From positions 682,001-746,000 of the forward strand of contig NZ_VAJL01000001.1 of the NCBI RefSeq assembly GCF_006175945.1: a stretch of DNA of 64,000 bases, read 5' to 3'. The notes under the pieces are model-generated. The model did not search any database. It worked only from the letters and a program-made list of their open reading frames with translations, and was not told the DNA's origin. The stretch comes from Chryseobacterium mulctrae (GTDB taxonomy: Bacteria; Bacteroidota; Bacteroidia; Flavobacteriales; Weeksellaceae). The first letter of the stretch is position 1. The number at the start of each line of letters is the position of its first letter. A program made the translations under genes and the position numbers. This document shows positions 24,998 through 33,725 of this stretch, one piece after another.

Positions 24998-25768
24998 TTA
25001 TCCGAAAATGATCATTGGGTTTTTAGTAATCGGATGATCGCAAATAGTACATGGAAAATTGTAAGCTTCGCTGATATTTTCAGCCGTAAAAACTTCTTCC
25101 GGCGTACCGTATGCTGCAACCTGTCCTGATTTCATCAATAAAATTTTATCTGCGTACTGAGCGGCCAAATTTAAATCGTGCAACACAACCACTGCAGAAT
25201 TTTCATGCTTTGTGAAATTTTTAATGATCTCTAAAGCTTTATACTGATGTTTTATATCTAAATTATTCAGAGGCTCATCCAAAAAAACCAGTTTTTGAGT
25301 GATCTCATTATCCAATTGAGCTAAAACTCTCGATAAATGCACCCTTTGTTTTTCTCCACCCGACAAAGTATTGTATTCTCTGTCTTTCAAATGATAAACA
25401 TCGGTTTCATACATCATTTTGTTCATCGCTTCATGATCTTCCTTTTTGGGTTGAGCATCAAAATACGGGTAACGTCCCATCATCACGACATCTTTTACTT
25501 CCAAAGGAATATCGTTGGAGTTGTGCTGAGAAAATTTAGCCTTATGTTTTGAAAGTTCGGCAACTTTCCAGTCTCTGATGTTTTTATCTTTAAATAAAAT
25601 CTGATGATTGGTTTTCACTTCATTTGCCAAAACACTCAGTAGACTTGATTTCCCCGCTCCGTTGGGACCAACGATCGCTAAAAATTCGCCAAAGCCTAAA
25701 GAAACATCCACATCATTTAGAATATGAAATTCTTTATGTTTATAACTGATTTGCTGAGCTTTTATCAT
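24998..25768 (-). CDS. hmuV: heme ABC transporter ATP-binding protein
   Basis: The 256-residue ATPase has Walker A GPNGAGKSSL, Q-loop KFSQHN, signature LSGGEKQRVHLSRVLAQL, Walker B LVFLDEPLNNLD and the switch VLHDLNLAAQYAD. It belongs to the FecE/HmuV group that powers heme or siderophore import. Its first base overlaps the last base of hmuU, so the two are translationally coupled. With HmuT and HmuU it forms the inner membrane heme importer. Confidence 0.93.
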   Translation of the reverse strand: MIKAQQISYKHKEFHILNDVDVSLGFGEFLAIVGPNGAGKSSLLSVLANEVKTNHQILFKDKNIRDWKVAELSKHKAKFSQHNSNDIPLEVKDVVMMGRYPYFDAQPKKEDHEAMNKMMYETDVYHLKDREYNTLSGGEKQRVHLSRVLAQLDNEITQKLVFLDEPLNNLDIKHQYKALEIIKNFTKHENSAVVVLHDLNLAAQYADKILLMKSGQVAAYGTPEEVFTAENISEAYNFPCTICDHPITKNPMIIFG

Positions 25769-26808
25769 TATACTGACTTTTTAAATTTCAACAAAATAGC
25801 AATGAAAATAGGTGCTCCCATCATTGCCGTTAAAATTCCGATGGGCAATTCTGATGGTTCTACTACACTCCTGCTCACTGTATCTGCTGTAAGTAATAAA
25901 ACACTACCAAAAATGGCAGATAATGGCAAGATAAAACTGTAATTAGATTTGAATAAAAGCCTTAAAATATAAGGTACAATTAATCCTACAAAACCAATTG
26001 TTCCGGAAAAAGCCACACAACTTCCCACCATTAATGAAACGATGATAACAATTTGTTTTTTTAATCTTTCTACATTAATTCCTAAATGCTGTGCGTCTTT
26101 TTCCCCTAACATCATCGCATTTAAAGCCTTTCCTTTAGGGAGAAGAATAGTGTAAGAAATAATCAAGATCACCGCTAAAATAATATTCTTCGTCCACGTT
26201 GCTGCGGCTAAACTTCCCATATTCCAGAAGGTTAGATCTCGCAATTGCTCATCTTTTGAAATATAAATCAGAAACCCTGTGATAGAAAAACCGATTGCAG
26301 AAATGGCAACGCCCGATAAAAGCATCATGACCACATTGGTTTTCCCTCCGCTTGTAGAGATCTTGTAAACCAGCAACATTGCAAGAAGAGAACCTATAAA
26401 AGCCGCAATCCCGACAAGGGAAAATTGTACTGCCTCAGGAAGATATTCTCTGAAATGCCCTCCTAAAACAATTGTAATTGCCGCCATTAATGTAGCTCCT
26501 GCCGTCAATCCTATTAAATCTCCGGTTGCTAAAGGATTCCTGAATAACCCCTGCAAACTGGTTCCTGAAACCGAAAGCATACTTCCGATAATGATTGTCA
26601 TCACGATTCTAGATGCTCTCACATCCCAAACAATATATTTATCACTTAAAGACAAGTCAGACTCTCCTACAATTACTTTCCATAAAACTTCAAACGCAGA
26701 TCTATCACCGAAATCATAAACCCCTGTATTCAAAGACCATACTGCTATAAAAACGAGCAGTATGGTACTTAATATCATGTAAAAGTATAATTTACTTTGT
26801 GCTTTCAA
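25768..26808 (-). CDS. hmuU: FecCD-family heme ABC transporter permease
   Basis: The 346-residue protein has about ten hydrophobic segments and the FecCD signatures: RASRIVMTIIIGSMLSVSG, LFRNPLATGDLIG, and the cytoplasmic coupling region GFVGLIVPYILRLL. It is the membrane channel of the HmuTUV heme importer. Its start overlaps the end of hmuT by 17 bases, indicating tight coupling. Confidence 0.94.
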   Translation of the reverse strand: MKAQSKLYFYMILSTILLVFIAVWSLNTGVYDFGDRSAFEVLWKVIVGESDLSLSDKYIVWDVRASRIVMTIIIGSMLSVSGTSLQGLFRNPLATGDLIGLTAGATLMAAITIVLGGHFREYLPEAVQFSLVGIAAFIGSLLAMLLVYKISTSGGKTNVVMMLLSGVAISAIGFSITGFLIYISKDEQLRDLTFWNMGSLAAATWTKNIILAVILIISYTILLPKGKALNAMMLGEKDAQHLGINVERLKKQIVIIVSLMVGSCVAFSGTIGFVGLIVPYILRLLFKSNYSFILPLSAIFGSVLLLTADTVSRSVVEPSELPIGILTAMMGAPIFIAILLKFKKSV

Positions 26809-27670
26809 CTAAAAGTTTATTTAATGAAACTGCAGCCTCACCTAGTCTAGGACCGAAACCTGAAACTAAACCACCATCCATTGCGATAATTTTTTTGTTT
26901 TTACCCGCATTGGTTTGAGAAACACCCGGCATTTTTAAAGCACCCTCGTTTCCACCTGAACTCTGTAATCCGCTTGAAAAGAAGAACAATACATCAGGAT
27001 TTGCTTTTACCACCGCTTCCGGAGTTAAAGGTTTGAAATCTTCAAAATCATTCACAGCATTTTCTCCTCCTGCCAAATTAATTAAGGCCGCCATTGGTGT
27101 ATTTTTACCAGCAACCATCATCATATTTCCTCTTGCGTAGATGAATAATACTTTTGGTTTTTTAGCAATTGGCTGAATTTGTTTTAAATCGGCATCAATT
27201 TTATCATTTAATTTCTGATAATCTGTGTTTCCTATTGCTTTTGCAACATCAGCAATTAATTTTTTAGTTCCTTCTACTGTATACTCCTGCTTGAAAGTTT
27301 CAGTTTTAATTCCTGAAGCTTTTATTTTACCCATCAATTCTGGGTTGATATCTTTATCTGATCCTAAAATCAATGTAGGCGAAACCGCCATGATTGGCTC
27401 AATCGTAATTGATCTTACATGACCTAAATTTTCTGAAGATTTCTTTAAAGATTCAGGATATGTACTGGTAACATCTGTTGCTACAATTTCTTTTTCGTGA
27501 CCTAAAGCGGCAACAATTTCAGTAATTCCACCGTTTAAAGTTACAATTTTATTGTTTGATTTTGGAGCTTCTGCAACAAGTTCATTTCCGTTTTCTGTAG
27601 GCTTTTGTACTTCTTTTTTGCAAGAATATATTGCCATAAGAACAGAAGCGGCAAGGATGAATTTTTTCAT
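26792..27670 (-). CDS. hmuT: heme ABC transporter substrate-binding lipoprotein
   Basis: The 292-residue protein has a lipoprotein signal with Cys17 (AIYSCKK) and a class III periplasmic binding protein fold: IVTLNGGITEIVAALG, VSPTLILGSDKD, FIYARGNMMMVAGKN and SGFGPRLGEAAVSL. The Tyr in FIYARG is where HmuT-type proteins carry a heme-ligand tyrosine. It would pick up heme in the periplasm and deliver it to HmuUV. The gap to hmuY is 24 bases. Confidence 0.92.
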   Translation of the reverse strand: MKKFILAASVLMAIYSCKKEVQKPTENGNELVAEAPKSNNKIVTLNGGITEIVAALGHEKEIVATDVTSTYPESLKKSSENLGHVRSITIEPIMAVSPTLILGSDKDINPELMGKIKASGIKTETFKQEYTVEGTKKLIADVAKAIGNTDYQKLNDKIDADLKQIQPIAKKPKVLFIYARGNMMMVAGKNTPMAALINLAGGENAVNDFEDFKPLTPEAVVKANPDVLFFFSSGLQSSGGNEGALKMPGVSQTNAGKNKKIIAMDGGLVSGFGPRLGEAAVSLNKLLVESTK

Positions 27671-27694
27671 TTTATACTGATTATTATTTGATTA

Positions 27695-28804
27695 TTAATA
27701 CAATGGTTTATATTCGAACTGAGCAAAACCTCTTTCACCAGCCTGACCGTTGTGATCTGTGGTAGCTTTTGTAAGTCTTGTGAATCTCAATTTAAAATAA
27801 TTTCCATCGGGATCTTTAATTACATAAAAACGATCACCATATACTTCAAGACCATTGGTTCCTACAGGATTTCTCCAGTTTGCTCCAATTACTCGTTGAT
27901 TATTATAGATGAATTTAGCTGGATCAATATCTGAAATTTTGAAATTTGTATACGCTTCAACTCCTGAAGCCGGCGAAGGAATTACAACCTCATATGCTCC
28001 CGCTCCACCCACATTATTAGTGGTTACAAAGTCTCCGTAAATATAACTTCCTGCTCCTGTAATTGTATTGGTAAATACAGTAAAACACAAATCCCATTTC
28101 TTTTTTTCGGGCTGAATGAAAAGCTCTTTATTATCTTTCAGACTTACAAAGTTGAAGTTGTAAGCTGTATTTTTTGTAACAGTAATTTCTTTATGTTCCG
28201 CTTTATTAAGTTCGGCATATTTTATCTTATAGCCTGTTCCTGATCTTACAATCTGTACTTTCATCCAGCCACGATTATCACCTCCGGTTGTAATTGAACC
28301 AATAGCTGTCACTCCTTTAAAGATATCTTTTCCTAAGTTTACAAGATAAACAGCATTTTCAGAATCATTGGCTTTGATTTCTTCAATTGCAGTGGCTCCT
28401 GAAGGAAAATCTCCGTTAACATCGTCAATATATTCAACGTTTGCAGGATTGAAGTTTGCTACCTGTACCTGATCTTTCAAAGTAGATACACTTGCTTCGG
28501 TAACTAAATCTATATTGGTAGCACCAGCAATTTTTCCCGCTGCCATCATGATTGATGAATTTAAAACTACTTTAAATTCATTTCCTGAATATAGAGCTAA
28601 ATCCCAATCGGTCCTTTTTGTATAAGTTTTAGTATCAGTTCCCAAATCTATCCACACCTGATTTGGCTGTGCAGCACCTCCAACGTTAGCGTCTACCACA
28701 TTACCATCGGTTTTTGAAACCGGAACAGGATCTTCGTTATCATTAATACAAGACTGAGAAATAAAAGAAGCTCCTATTAATAATCCAAATAGTATTTTTT
28801 TCAT
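27695..28804 (-). CDS. hmuY: HmuY-family heme-binding lipoprotein
   Basis: The 369-residue protein has a lipoprotein signal with lipobox QSC (Cys19). It is longer than Porphyromonas HmuY (~216) and shows the family signature in the middle: KKWDLCFTVFTNTI followed by a beta-rich stretch ending in EYKPLY. An N-terminal half with WDLALYSGNEFKVVLN repeats the same W-D-L pattern, suggesting a duplication. HmuY captures heme from host proteins at the cell surface and passes it to HmuR. It lies 10 bases after hmuR in the same operon. Confidence 0.88.
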   Translation of the reverse strand: MKKILFGLLIGASFISQSCINDNEDPVPVSKTDGNVVDANVGGAAQPNQVWIDLGTDTKTYTKRTDWDLALYSGNEFKVVLNSSIMMAAGKIAGATNIDLVTEASVSTLKDQVQVANFNPANVEYIDDVNGDFPSGATAIEEIKANDSENAVYLVNLGKDIFKGVTAIGSITTGGDNRGWMKVQIVRSGTGYKIKYAELNKAEHKEITVTKNTAYNFNFVSLKDNKELFIQPEKKKWDLCFTVFTNTITGAGSYIYGDFVTTNNVGGAGAYEVVIPSPASGVEAYTNFKISDIDPAKFIYNNQRVIGANWRNPVGTNGLEVYGDRFYVIKDPDGNYFKLRFTRLTKATTDHNGQAGERGFAQFEYKPLY

Positions 28805-28814
28805 TTTAATTTAT

Positions 28815-30935
28815 TTAAAAATTATAATTTAATCTGGCGAAATAACTTCTGCCATAGAAAAGATTAGCTGCAGAATCGGCTGCATTATGAGCTGTTCCGC
28901 TTACTGTAGTATCTCTTACTGATGAAACATCAAAAATATTTTTTACTCCTAGACTCAGTTCAAAATGATTATTATAGAATGGTTGAGACACTATAAAATT
29001 CATCATGCTGAAATCTTTTCTTTCGCCAATTACAAAATAAGATGATGTAAGATCTGAAACTAAAACAGGAATCTGAGTTTTTCCTGTATACTTATAGTAT
29101 AAAGATAAAATAGTATTGATTTTTGGAATGGTATAATTTGCAGATAGATTAGCTTCCAAAGTATAGAAGAATTCGTCTGGTGAAGTAGCTCCACCTGCTC
29201 TTAATACTCTGGAAATACCATAGTAAGAAGCATTTGCACCGACAACAAAATTATTTTTCTGAGCTCTGAAATTTGCTTCTACCAAGTAGGATTCAAATTT
29301 ATCAATGTTGATATATTTATATTGTAATGGCGATTGATTAATAAGAGCTAATTCAATTCTATTTTTCAGATTAAGATAAGTACCACTTGTGCCGACTCTT
29401 AGATTCCAGCCAGAACTTGTGCTTATTTTCTTTTCTCCATTTAATGAAACTGTCATTCCTTCTTCAGGTTTAAGATCTGGGTTACCCTGTATATCGTGAT
29501 TACTATCAACCATATAGGTATAAAGTTCATCAAAATTTGGGAATCTGTTTGCGCTACCTACAACCAATCTTATATTATCATTGTCGGTAATTTTTGCTCT
29601 TGCAGTAACAGAGTAATTGTGTTGAGTATCAAATTTATCACTTAAAGCTAAACGATATCCCGGACGAACAGATAACCAACTATTGGCATTCCATTCTACC
29701 GTCATGAAATTAGCATAATTGAAAATTTTTCTCTTTACGTCATTCGCTCCTTGAAAAACTCCCGCCGCATTTCCCGCAAAACCTGAAGTATGATCGAGTT
29801 CGTATCCTAACTGGAAATCAATTTTGTCATTGTTTAAGAAATTACTAAAAACTCCTCTAGAATAAATAACATCTGCTTTATTGTAAGATTTATATTCATT
29901 TTTTTCTGCAGCCTTTCTGTTTGGAACATCATAATCGAAGTCTCTAAATTTTCTGTCTTGTGTTTGATAAGAAAAATCTCCGGTATAATTTATTGCTCCC
30001 AATTTTGTTTGTACATTCAGCTGATTAAGGTATCTCGTGGTAAGATAATCTCTGTCTGTAGCAACATAAGTCCTATTTCCTTCTCCCAAATAAAGTTCAT
30101 TAAGAATAGGATTATAGAAGTTTAATTTTTCGTTTAGATAACCAAACTTATAAAAGATTGATGTTTTATTTTTGCTATATTTTATAATTCCATCAACATT
30201 CAATACATCTTTAGGTTGCCAATCATACCCTCTTTTTCCGTCATTGGTTTCGCTAAAATATTTATAACCTTCACGATCTCCTCTAAAGCCCTGAAAATCA
30301 TTATGATTTATATTTGCTCCTACATACCAGTTTTCATTGATGTTATAACCTACGTTTAAATTCTGAATATGTCTCCCTTCACCTTTCTTATACCAATCGT
30401 ACTCTTTTCCTACGGTTTCTTCCTGTAATGAAGCTGATAAATTTAGTTTTTTATGGCTATTTTTCTTAGTAATAATATTGATAACACCTGCGACAGCATT
30501 AGAACCGTAATCAACTCCCATTGAACCTCTTACGAGCTCAATTCTTTCGATATTATTTACATTAAGTTTAGTTAAATCAATATTATTTCCTAAACCGATA
30601 TCACCAACAACCGGAATATTGTCAATTAGAATTTTAGTGTATTCACCGCCCAATCCCATTAGACTTGCTGTAGAATTTCCAGAATTACGATCTGGTACAA
30701 TTAGAACATTTAAACTTTGATTAAGAACTTCCGCAACATTCGTCACAGCCATATTTTTAATTTGCTGCGCATCGATCACCTCAACTTTATAAATTGATTT
30801 GTTGATTGATTGCTGCATATATTGTCCCGTAATAACAACTTCTTCTATTTTTTTCTGATTTAGAGAATCTTTTTCCTGTGCATTTATCAAAAAAATTGCA
30901 GATAACGACACCACTGAAAACACCTTCTTCTTCAT
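28815..30935 (-). CDS. hmuR: TonB-dependent heme receptor
   Basis: The 706-residue protein has a signal peptide, a TonB-box-like IEEVVITGQY (about residue 30), a plug domain (VLNQSLNVLIVPDRNSG ... ERIELVRGSMGVDYGSNAVAGVINIIT) and a 22-strand barrel ending in FARLNYNF. The heme-receptor NPDL motif is visible (QGNPDLKPEEG) in the position expected after a FRAP-like NRFPNFDELY. It imports heme across the outer membrane with TonB energy. It is first in the hmu operon; the -7 element and a candidate operator lie just upstream. Confidence 0.92.
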   Translation of the reverse strand: MKKKVFSVVSLSAIFLINAQEKDSLNQKKIEEVVITGQYMQQSINKSIYKVEVIDAQQIKNMAVTNVAEVLNQSLNVLIVPDRNSGNSTASLMGLGGEYTKILIDNIPVVGDIGLGNNIDLTKLNVNNIERIELVRGSMGVDYGSNAVAGVINIITKKNSHKKLNLSASLQEETVGKEYDWYKKGEGRHIQNLNVGYNINENWYVGANINHNDFQGFRGDREGYKYFSETNDGKRGYDWQPKDVLNVDGIIKYSKNKTSIFYKFGYLNEKLNFYNPILNELYLGEGNRTYVATDRDYLTTRYLNQLNVQTKLGAINYTGDFSYQTQDRKFRDFDYDVPNRKAAEKNEYKSYNKADVIYSRGVFSNFLNNDKIDFQLGYELDHTSGFAGNAAGVFQGANDVKRKIFNYANFMTVEWNANSWLSVRPGYRLALSDKFDTQHNYSVTARAKITDNDNIRLVVGSANRFPNFDELYTYMVDSNHDIQGNPDLKPEEGMTVSLNGEKKISTSSGWNLRVGTSGTYLNLKNRIELALINQSPLQYKYINIDKFESYLVEANFRAQKNNFVVGANASYYGISRVLRAGGATSPDEFFYTLEANLSANYTIPKINTILSLYYKYTGKTQIPVLVSDLTSSYFVIGERKDFSMMNFIVSQPFYNNHFELSLGVKNIFDVSSVRDTTVSGTAHNAADSAANLFYGRSYFARLNYNF

Positions 30936-30952
30936 AAACTCAAAATTTTCGA

Positions 30953-30978
30953 CAAATATAGTGCTTTATTTAGAATAA
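30953..30978 (-). promoter_or_regulatory. hmuR promoter with candidate metalloregulator site
   Basis: On the minus strand the -7 element TATATTTG (30953-30960) is immediately preceded by TTATTCTAAATAAA (30965-30978). That places a repressor-type site between -7 and -33. The same word recurs upstream of the two divergent T9SS genes. Regulation by iron (Fur- or DtxR-type) is inferred. Confidence 0.55.
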
Positions 30979-31103
30979 GTAAAAATAATTGAAATTTTGT
31001 TAAGATGATATTTTTTAGCATAATTATGATAACAAAACTTTGATAATGATAACTAATGTTAAAAAACCTTTTTGCAAAGTTTTAAAACCCAACTGAAAAC
31101 TAA

Positions 31104-31178
31104 AAACAAGATAAATATCATGCTTTATTTAGAATAATTAAAACTAATCATTGATTTTGCATCATATTTAGAATAATA
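31104..31178 (+). promoter_or_regulatory. duplicated upstream region with ATTTAGAATAA words (decayed T9SS gene side)
   Basis: TTTATTTAGAATAA at 31124-31137 and ATTTAGAATAA at 31167-31177. The stretch 31104-31143 is nearly identical to 32107-32147 before the intact T9SS gene (shared AAACAAGATAAATATCATG then TTTATTTAGAAT). Confidence 0.55.
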
Positions 31179-31998
31179 GGAAAAATTAAATTACTTTTTG
31201 CGGGATTAGTTTTTTCAGCTTTTGCAGTAAATGCTCAAGTGCAAACTATTAACGAAAATTTTAACAACCTTACAACAGGAAATGCAACGTTTCCTCAGAA
31301 TGGTTGGTCTGTTGTACTTCCTCCTATGAATACTCCACCGAGTCCACCACACCAATGATGATTGTTGATGCAGAAGCAGGTGATGCTACAAACAGATATG
31401 TATCATCATATTCTGGAGGTAATAAAGATACTTCGCAATATTTTAGTTGCTCTACAAATTGTTGCTCCGACAGGAAATAAAACTCTTTTATTCAAAGCAA
31501 GAAGGAATTCACAAAATAGCTACAGTAGTTGTTCAAGTCGGATTGGCATCAAATCCTACAGACATGACAACCATCGTTGCGGTAGGCACCAGTTACACTT
31601 TCTGCAAATACTTATCAGACTATCACAAGAGCGATTCCAAGTTCATCTTCTACTCATATTGTTTTTTAAAACGGTAAATGAAATTGCTCTTACACAGCAT
31701 ACAGCAGCTGATTTTGACGATGTTGTTTACGATTTAACCGCTAACTTAGCTGTTTCTGATAATGAAAAGAACAATAGCAATATTCAATTTGCTGTAAATT
31801 CAGAAAATACGGCTTTAGAATTTGTTGCTAAAGGAGAAATTAAAAATACCGATGCTTATTTGGCTTCAGGACAAAAAGTAGCTTCTGGAAAAGCCAACAA
31901 CAATCGTTTTGAAATTAATACATTACAACCGAGGTTTATTATGTTTTAGCTGAATTAAAAATGGCAACGCTATTAAATCAAAATTCATCAAAAAATAA
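31176..31998 (+). pseudogene. decayed T9SS-secreted choice-of-anchor/cleaved-adhesin protein
   Basis: Coding similarity moves among all three frames. It begins with a signal peptide lacking an ATG (KIKLLFAGLVFSAFAVNAQ), followed by NENFNNLTTGNATFPQNGW, typical of a choice-of-anchor J or cleaved-adhesin jelly roll. The pieces MMIVDAEAGDATNRY, IVAPTGNKTLLFKARR, VVVQVGLASNPTDMTTIV, and a C-terminal ADFDDVVYDL followed by a sorting-type tail ending in KSKFIKK come next. At least six frame changes and a lost start codon are present, so it is a decayed gene rather than one sequencing error. Its terminator and upstream motif remain. Cleaved-adhesin domains in Porphyromonas take part in hemoglobin binding, which fits this locus. 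Confidence 0.8.
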
Positions 31999-32017
31999 TT
32001 GAGTAAATATCTTTTTT

Positions 32018-32050
32018 AAAAAGTTGGTTGCATCACGCAGCCAACTTTTT
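32018..32050 (+). terminator. intrinsic terminator after the decayed gene
   Basis: AAAAAGTTGGTTG (32018-32030) pairs with CAGCCAACTTTTT (32038-32050) apart from one G-U pair. Confidence 0.8.
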
Positions 32051-32106
32051 ATTTTAAATCAATGAAATACAATACATTATATGTAAATAATAATTTAAAA
32101 AATTTA

Positions 32107-32182
32107 AAACAAGATAAATATCATGTTTTTATTTAGAATTATTAAAAATAAATATATAGTTTTGTATAACAATTCTAAATAA
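32107..32182 (+). promoter_or_regulatory. promoter and paired candidate operators of the T9SS HmuY-like gene
   Basis: TTTATTTAGAATTATTA (32128-32144), -7 element TAGTTTTG (32157-32164) and AATTCTAAATAA (32171-32182). The two words are inverted and bracket the -7 element, an arrangement suited to repression. Confidence 0.55.
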
Positions 32183-32193
32183 GGAATAAGGTT

Positions 32194-33489
32194 ATGAAAA
32201 CAAAACTATTTTTGGCATCACTTTTTGCTATATCAGTTCAGCAAACTGTATTGGCTCAAACAGATGCAAACGGATACACTACAGTAAATATGACAATGGG
32301 TGGAGCATATGCTAATCGAGTATTTTTTGATCTTTCCGCAAACAGTACTGTTTCGCAGGTAGGAGATAATTGGGATATTGCTTTTTATAGAAATAATGCA
32401 ATGGATAAAGGTGTCAGAATAAATGACGCTAAAACTGTTACAGTTTATCAGGCTTCAGGTATTCCATCAGAATTTGATTCTGTAAATCCATCACAACTAT
32501 CAACTTGGGGGGCTCCTTTATACAATCCTGATCAAACAACTCGTTTACAAGATGGGGCTTTCGATACCGCTACAAAAGCTACCGCTGGACCTTGGAATTA
32601 TGGATGGGGAACTTATAATGTGGGGACACATGTTGTAAACGGAGAAGTAACGTTTGTTTTAGACTACGGTAGCAATAACTATATTAAATTTTTTATTACC
32701 TCATTTGCTAGCGGTTATACATTTAAATATGCTATATGGAATGGTACTTCTTGGGGAGCTACTCAAACCAAAACAATTGCTAATGGAACGGATGATGCTT
32801 ATTTCAATTACTTTTCTTTCACCACAGGAGAAAAAGTTCCGAACTTAGAACCGGCAAAAGCAAATTGGGATATCATGTTTACGAGATATTATACTGACTA
32901 TGTTTATCCAGGAGGATCTATGATGTATAAAATGTCGGGTGTATTACAAAGTCCTACAATTAGCGTAGCGAAGATACAGCCGGAAACTCAGGAGACCCCT
33001 TCAGCAACTTTACCTGCTACAACTGCATTTTCAAGTAATATCTCAGCAATTGGTCATTCATGGAAACCAACAAGCGGTGTCTATACAGATGTAGTATATT
33101 ACATTAAACAAGGTTCAGACTATTATAGATTGTACTTCATTTCAAATGGTGGTACCAATAATGGAAATATGTACTTCAAATACAAAAATATCACTTCAAC
33201 TTTAGGTATTACAGAAGTTAGCAAAAAAGCTTCTTTCGGTATTTATCCAAACCCTACAACGGCTGACAAAAAAGTAACGGTTTTATTTGATGTAAAAGAA
33301 AAAGATAACAACAAAGGAAACGTTGAAGTTTATGATCTTACCGGTAAAAGAGTTTACAATGCAGAACTAAGCAATCAAGCTGGTTTCTACAAGCAAGATC
33401 TTAATTTATCTCATCTTGCATCCGGAAATTACCTCGTAAAAATTACTTACGGTGGAAAAACGGAAACAAAAAAACTTATTGTAAAATAA
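32194..33489 (+). CDS. T9SS-secreted HmuY-like protein (candidate secreted hemophore)
   Basis: The 431-residue protein has a signal peptide (MKTKLFLASLFAISVQQTVLAQ). Two HmuY-like units follow, each with the W-D-I/L signature: DNWDIAFYRNNA (about residue 60) and ANWDIMFTRYYTD (about 225), the latter followed by GGSMMYKMSGVL, closely like KKWDLCFTVFTNT and GSYIYGDFV in the neighbouring HmuY lipoprotein. The C-terminus is a T9SS type A sorting domain (IYPNPTTADKK ... GNYLVKI ... LIVK). It lies divergent from the hmu operon with the same upstream words. I infer a heme-binding protein that is exported by T9SS instead of being lipid-anchored. Direct heme binding is not shown. Confidence 0.75.
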   Translation: MKTKLFLASLFAISVQQTVLAQTDANGYTTVNMTMGGAYANRVFFDLSANSTVSQVGDNWDIAFYRNNAMDKGVRINDAKTVTVYQASGIPSEFDSVNPSQLSTWGAPLYNPDQTTRLQDGAFDTATKATAGPWNYGWGTYNVGTHVVNGEVTFVLDYGSNNYIKFFITSFASGYTFKYAIWNGTSWGATQTKTIANGTDDAYFNYFSFTTGEKVPNLEPAKANWDIMFTRYYTDYVYPGGSMMYKMSGVLQSPTISVAKIQPETQETPSATLPATTAFSSNISAIGHSWKPTSGVYTDVVYYIKQGSDYYRLYFISNGGTNNGNMYFKYKNITSTLGITEVSKKASFGIYPNPTTADKKVTVLFDVKEKDNNKGNVEVYDLTGKRVYNAELSNQAGFYKQDLNLSHLASGNYLVKITYGGKTETKKLIVK

Positions 33490-33504
33490 GAGGAGTGAAA
33501 AAGT

Positions 33505-33585
33505 GAATTTGCTTCGCAGTGAATTGTCAATAGTCAATTTTAAATTTACCATTGACAGCGAAGCTAATTGACAATTCACCACAAA
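33505..33585. repeat. inverted repeat GTGAATTGTCAAT
   Basis: Perfect 13-bp arms at 33519-33531 and 33567-33579; a second pair GCTTCGC (33511-33517)/GCGAAGC (33558-33564) interleaves with the first. It resembles other dispersed intergenic elements of the window (compare 48975-49005). Confidence 0.65.
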
Positions 33586-33610
33586 ATTAATACTTTCTAT
33601 TTTTTCTAAT

Positions 33611-33646
33611 AAAAAGGCAGTTTCAAGAATGATGAAACTGCCTTTT
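33611..33646. terminator. bidirectional terminator
   Basis: AAAAGGCAGTTTCA (33612-33625) pairs perfectly with TGAAACTGCCTTTT (33633-33646). It separates the T9SS gene (+) from the monooxygenase gene (-). Confidence 0.85.
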
Positions 33647-33653
33647 GACTTTT

Positions 33654-33721
33654 CTAGCTTCTAGCTTCTAGCTTCTAGCTTCTAGCTTCTAGCTTCTAGC
33701 TTCTAGCTTCTAGCTTCTAGC
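33654..33721. repeat. tandem heptamer array (CTAGCTT) x ~9.7
   Basis: Sixty-eight consecutive bases are an uninterrupted repeat of CTAGCTT. It starts 8 bases after the terminator and ends 5 bases before the stop codon of the convergent gene 33726-34016. Perfect 7-base unit identity suggests recent slippage. Confidence 0.95.
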
Positions 33722-33725
33722 AAAA

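Noticed and set aside
31362..31949. Open frame in the decayed T9SS gene taken as a real protein
   Set aside because: Sorting-domain and adhesin-like segments jump among frames, so the open frame is a mixture of correct and shifted sequence.
33654..33721. Heptamer array as a CRISPR
   Set aside because: Repeats are contiguous 7-mers without spacers and there are no cas genes.
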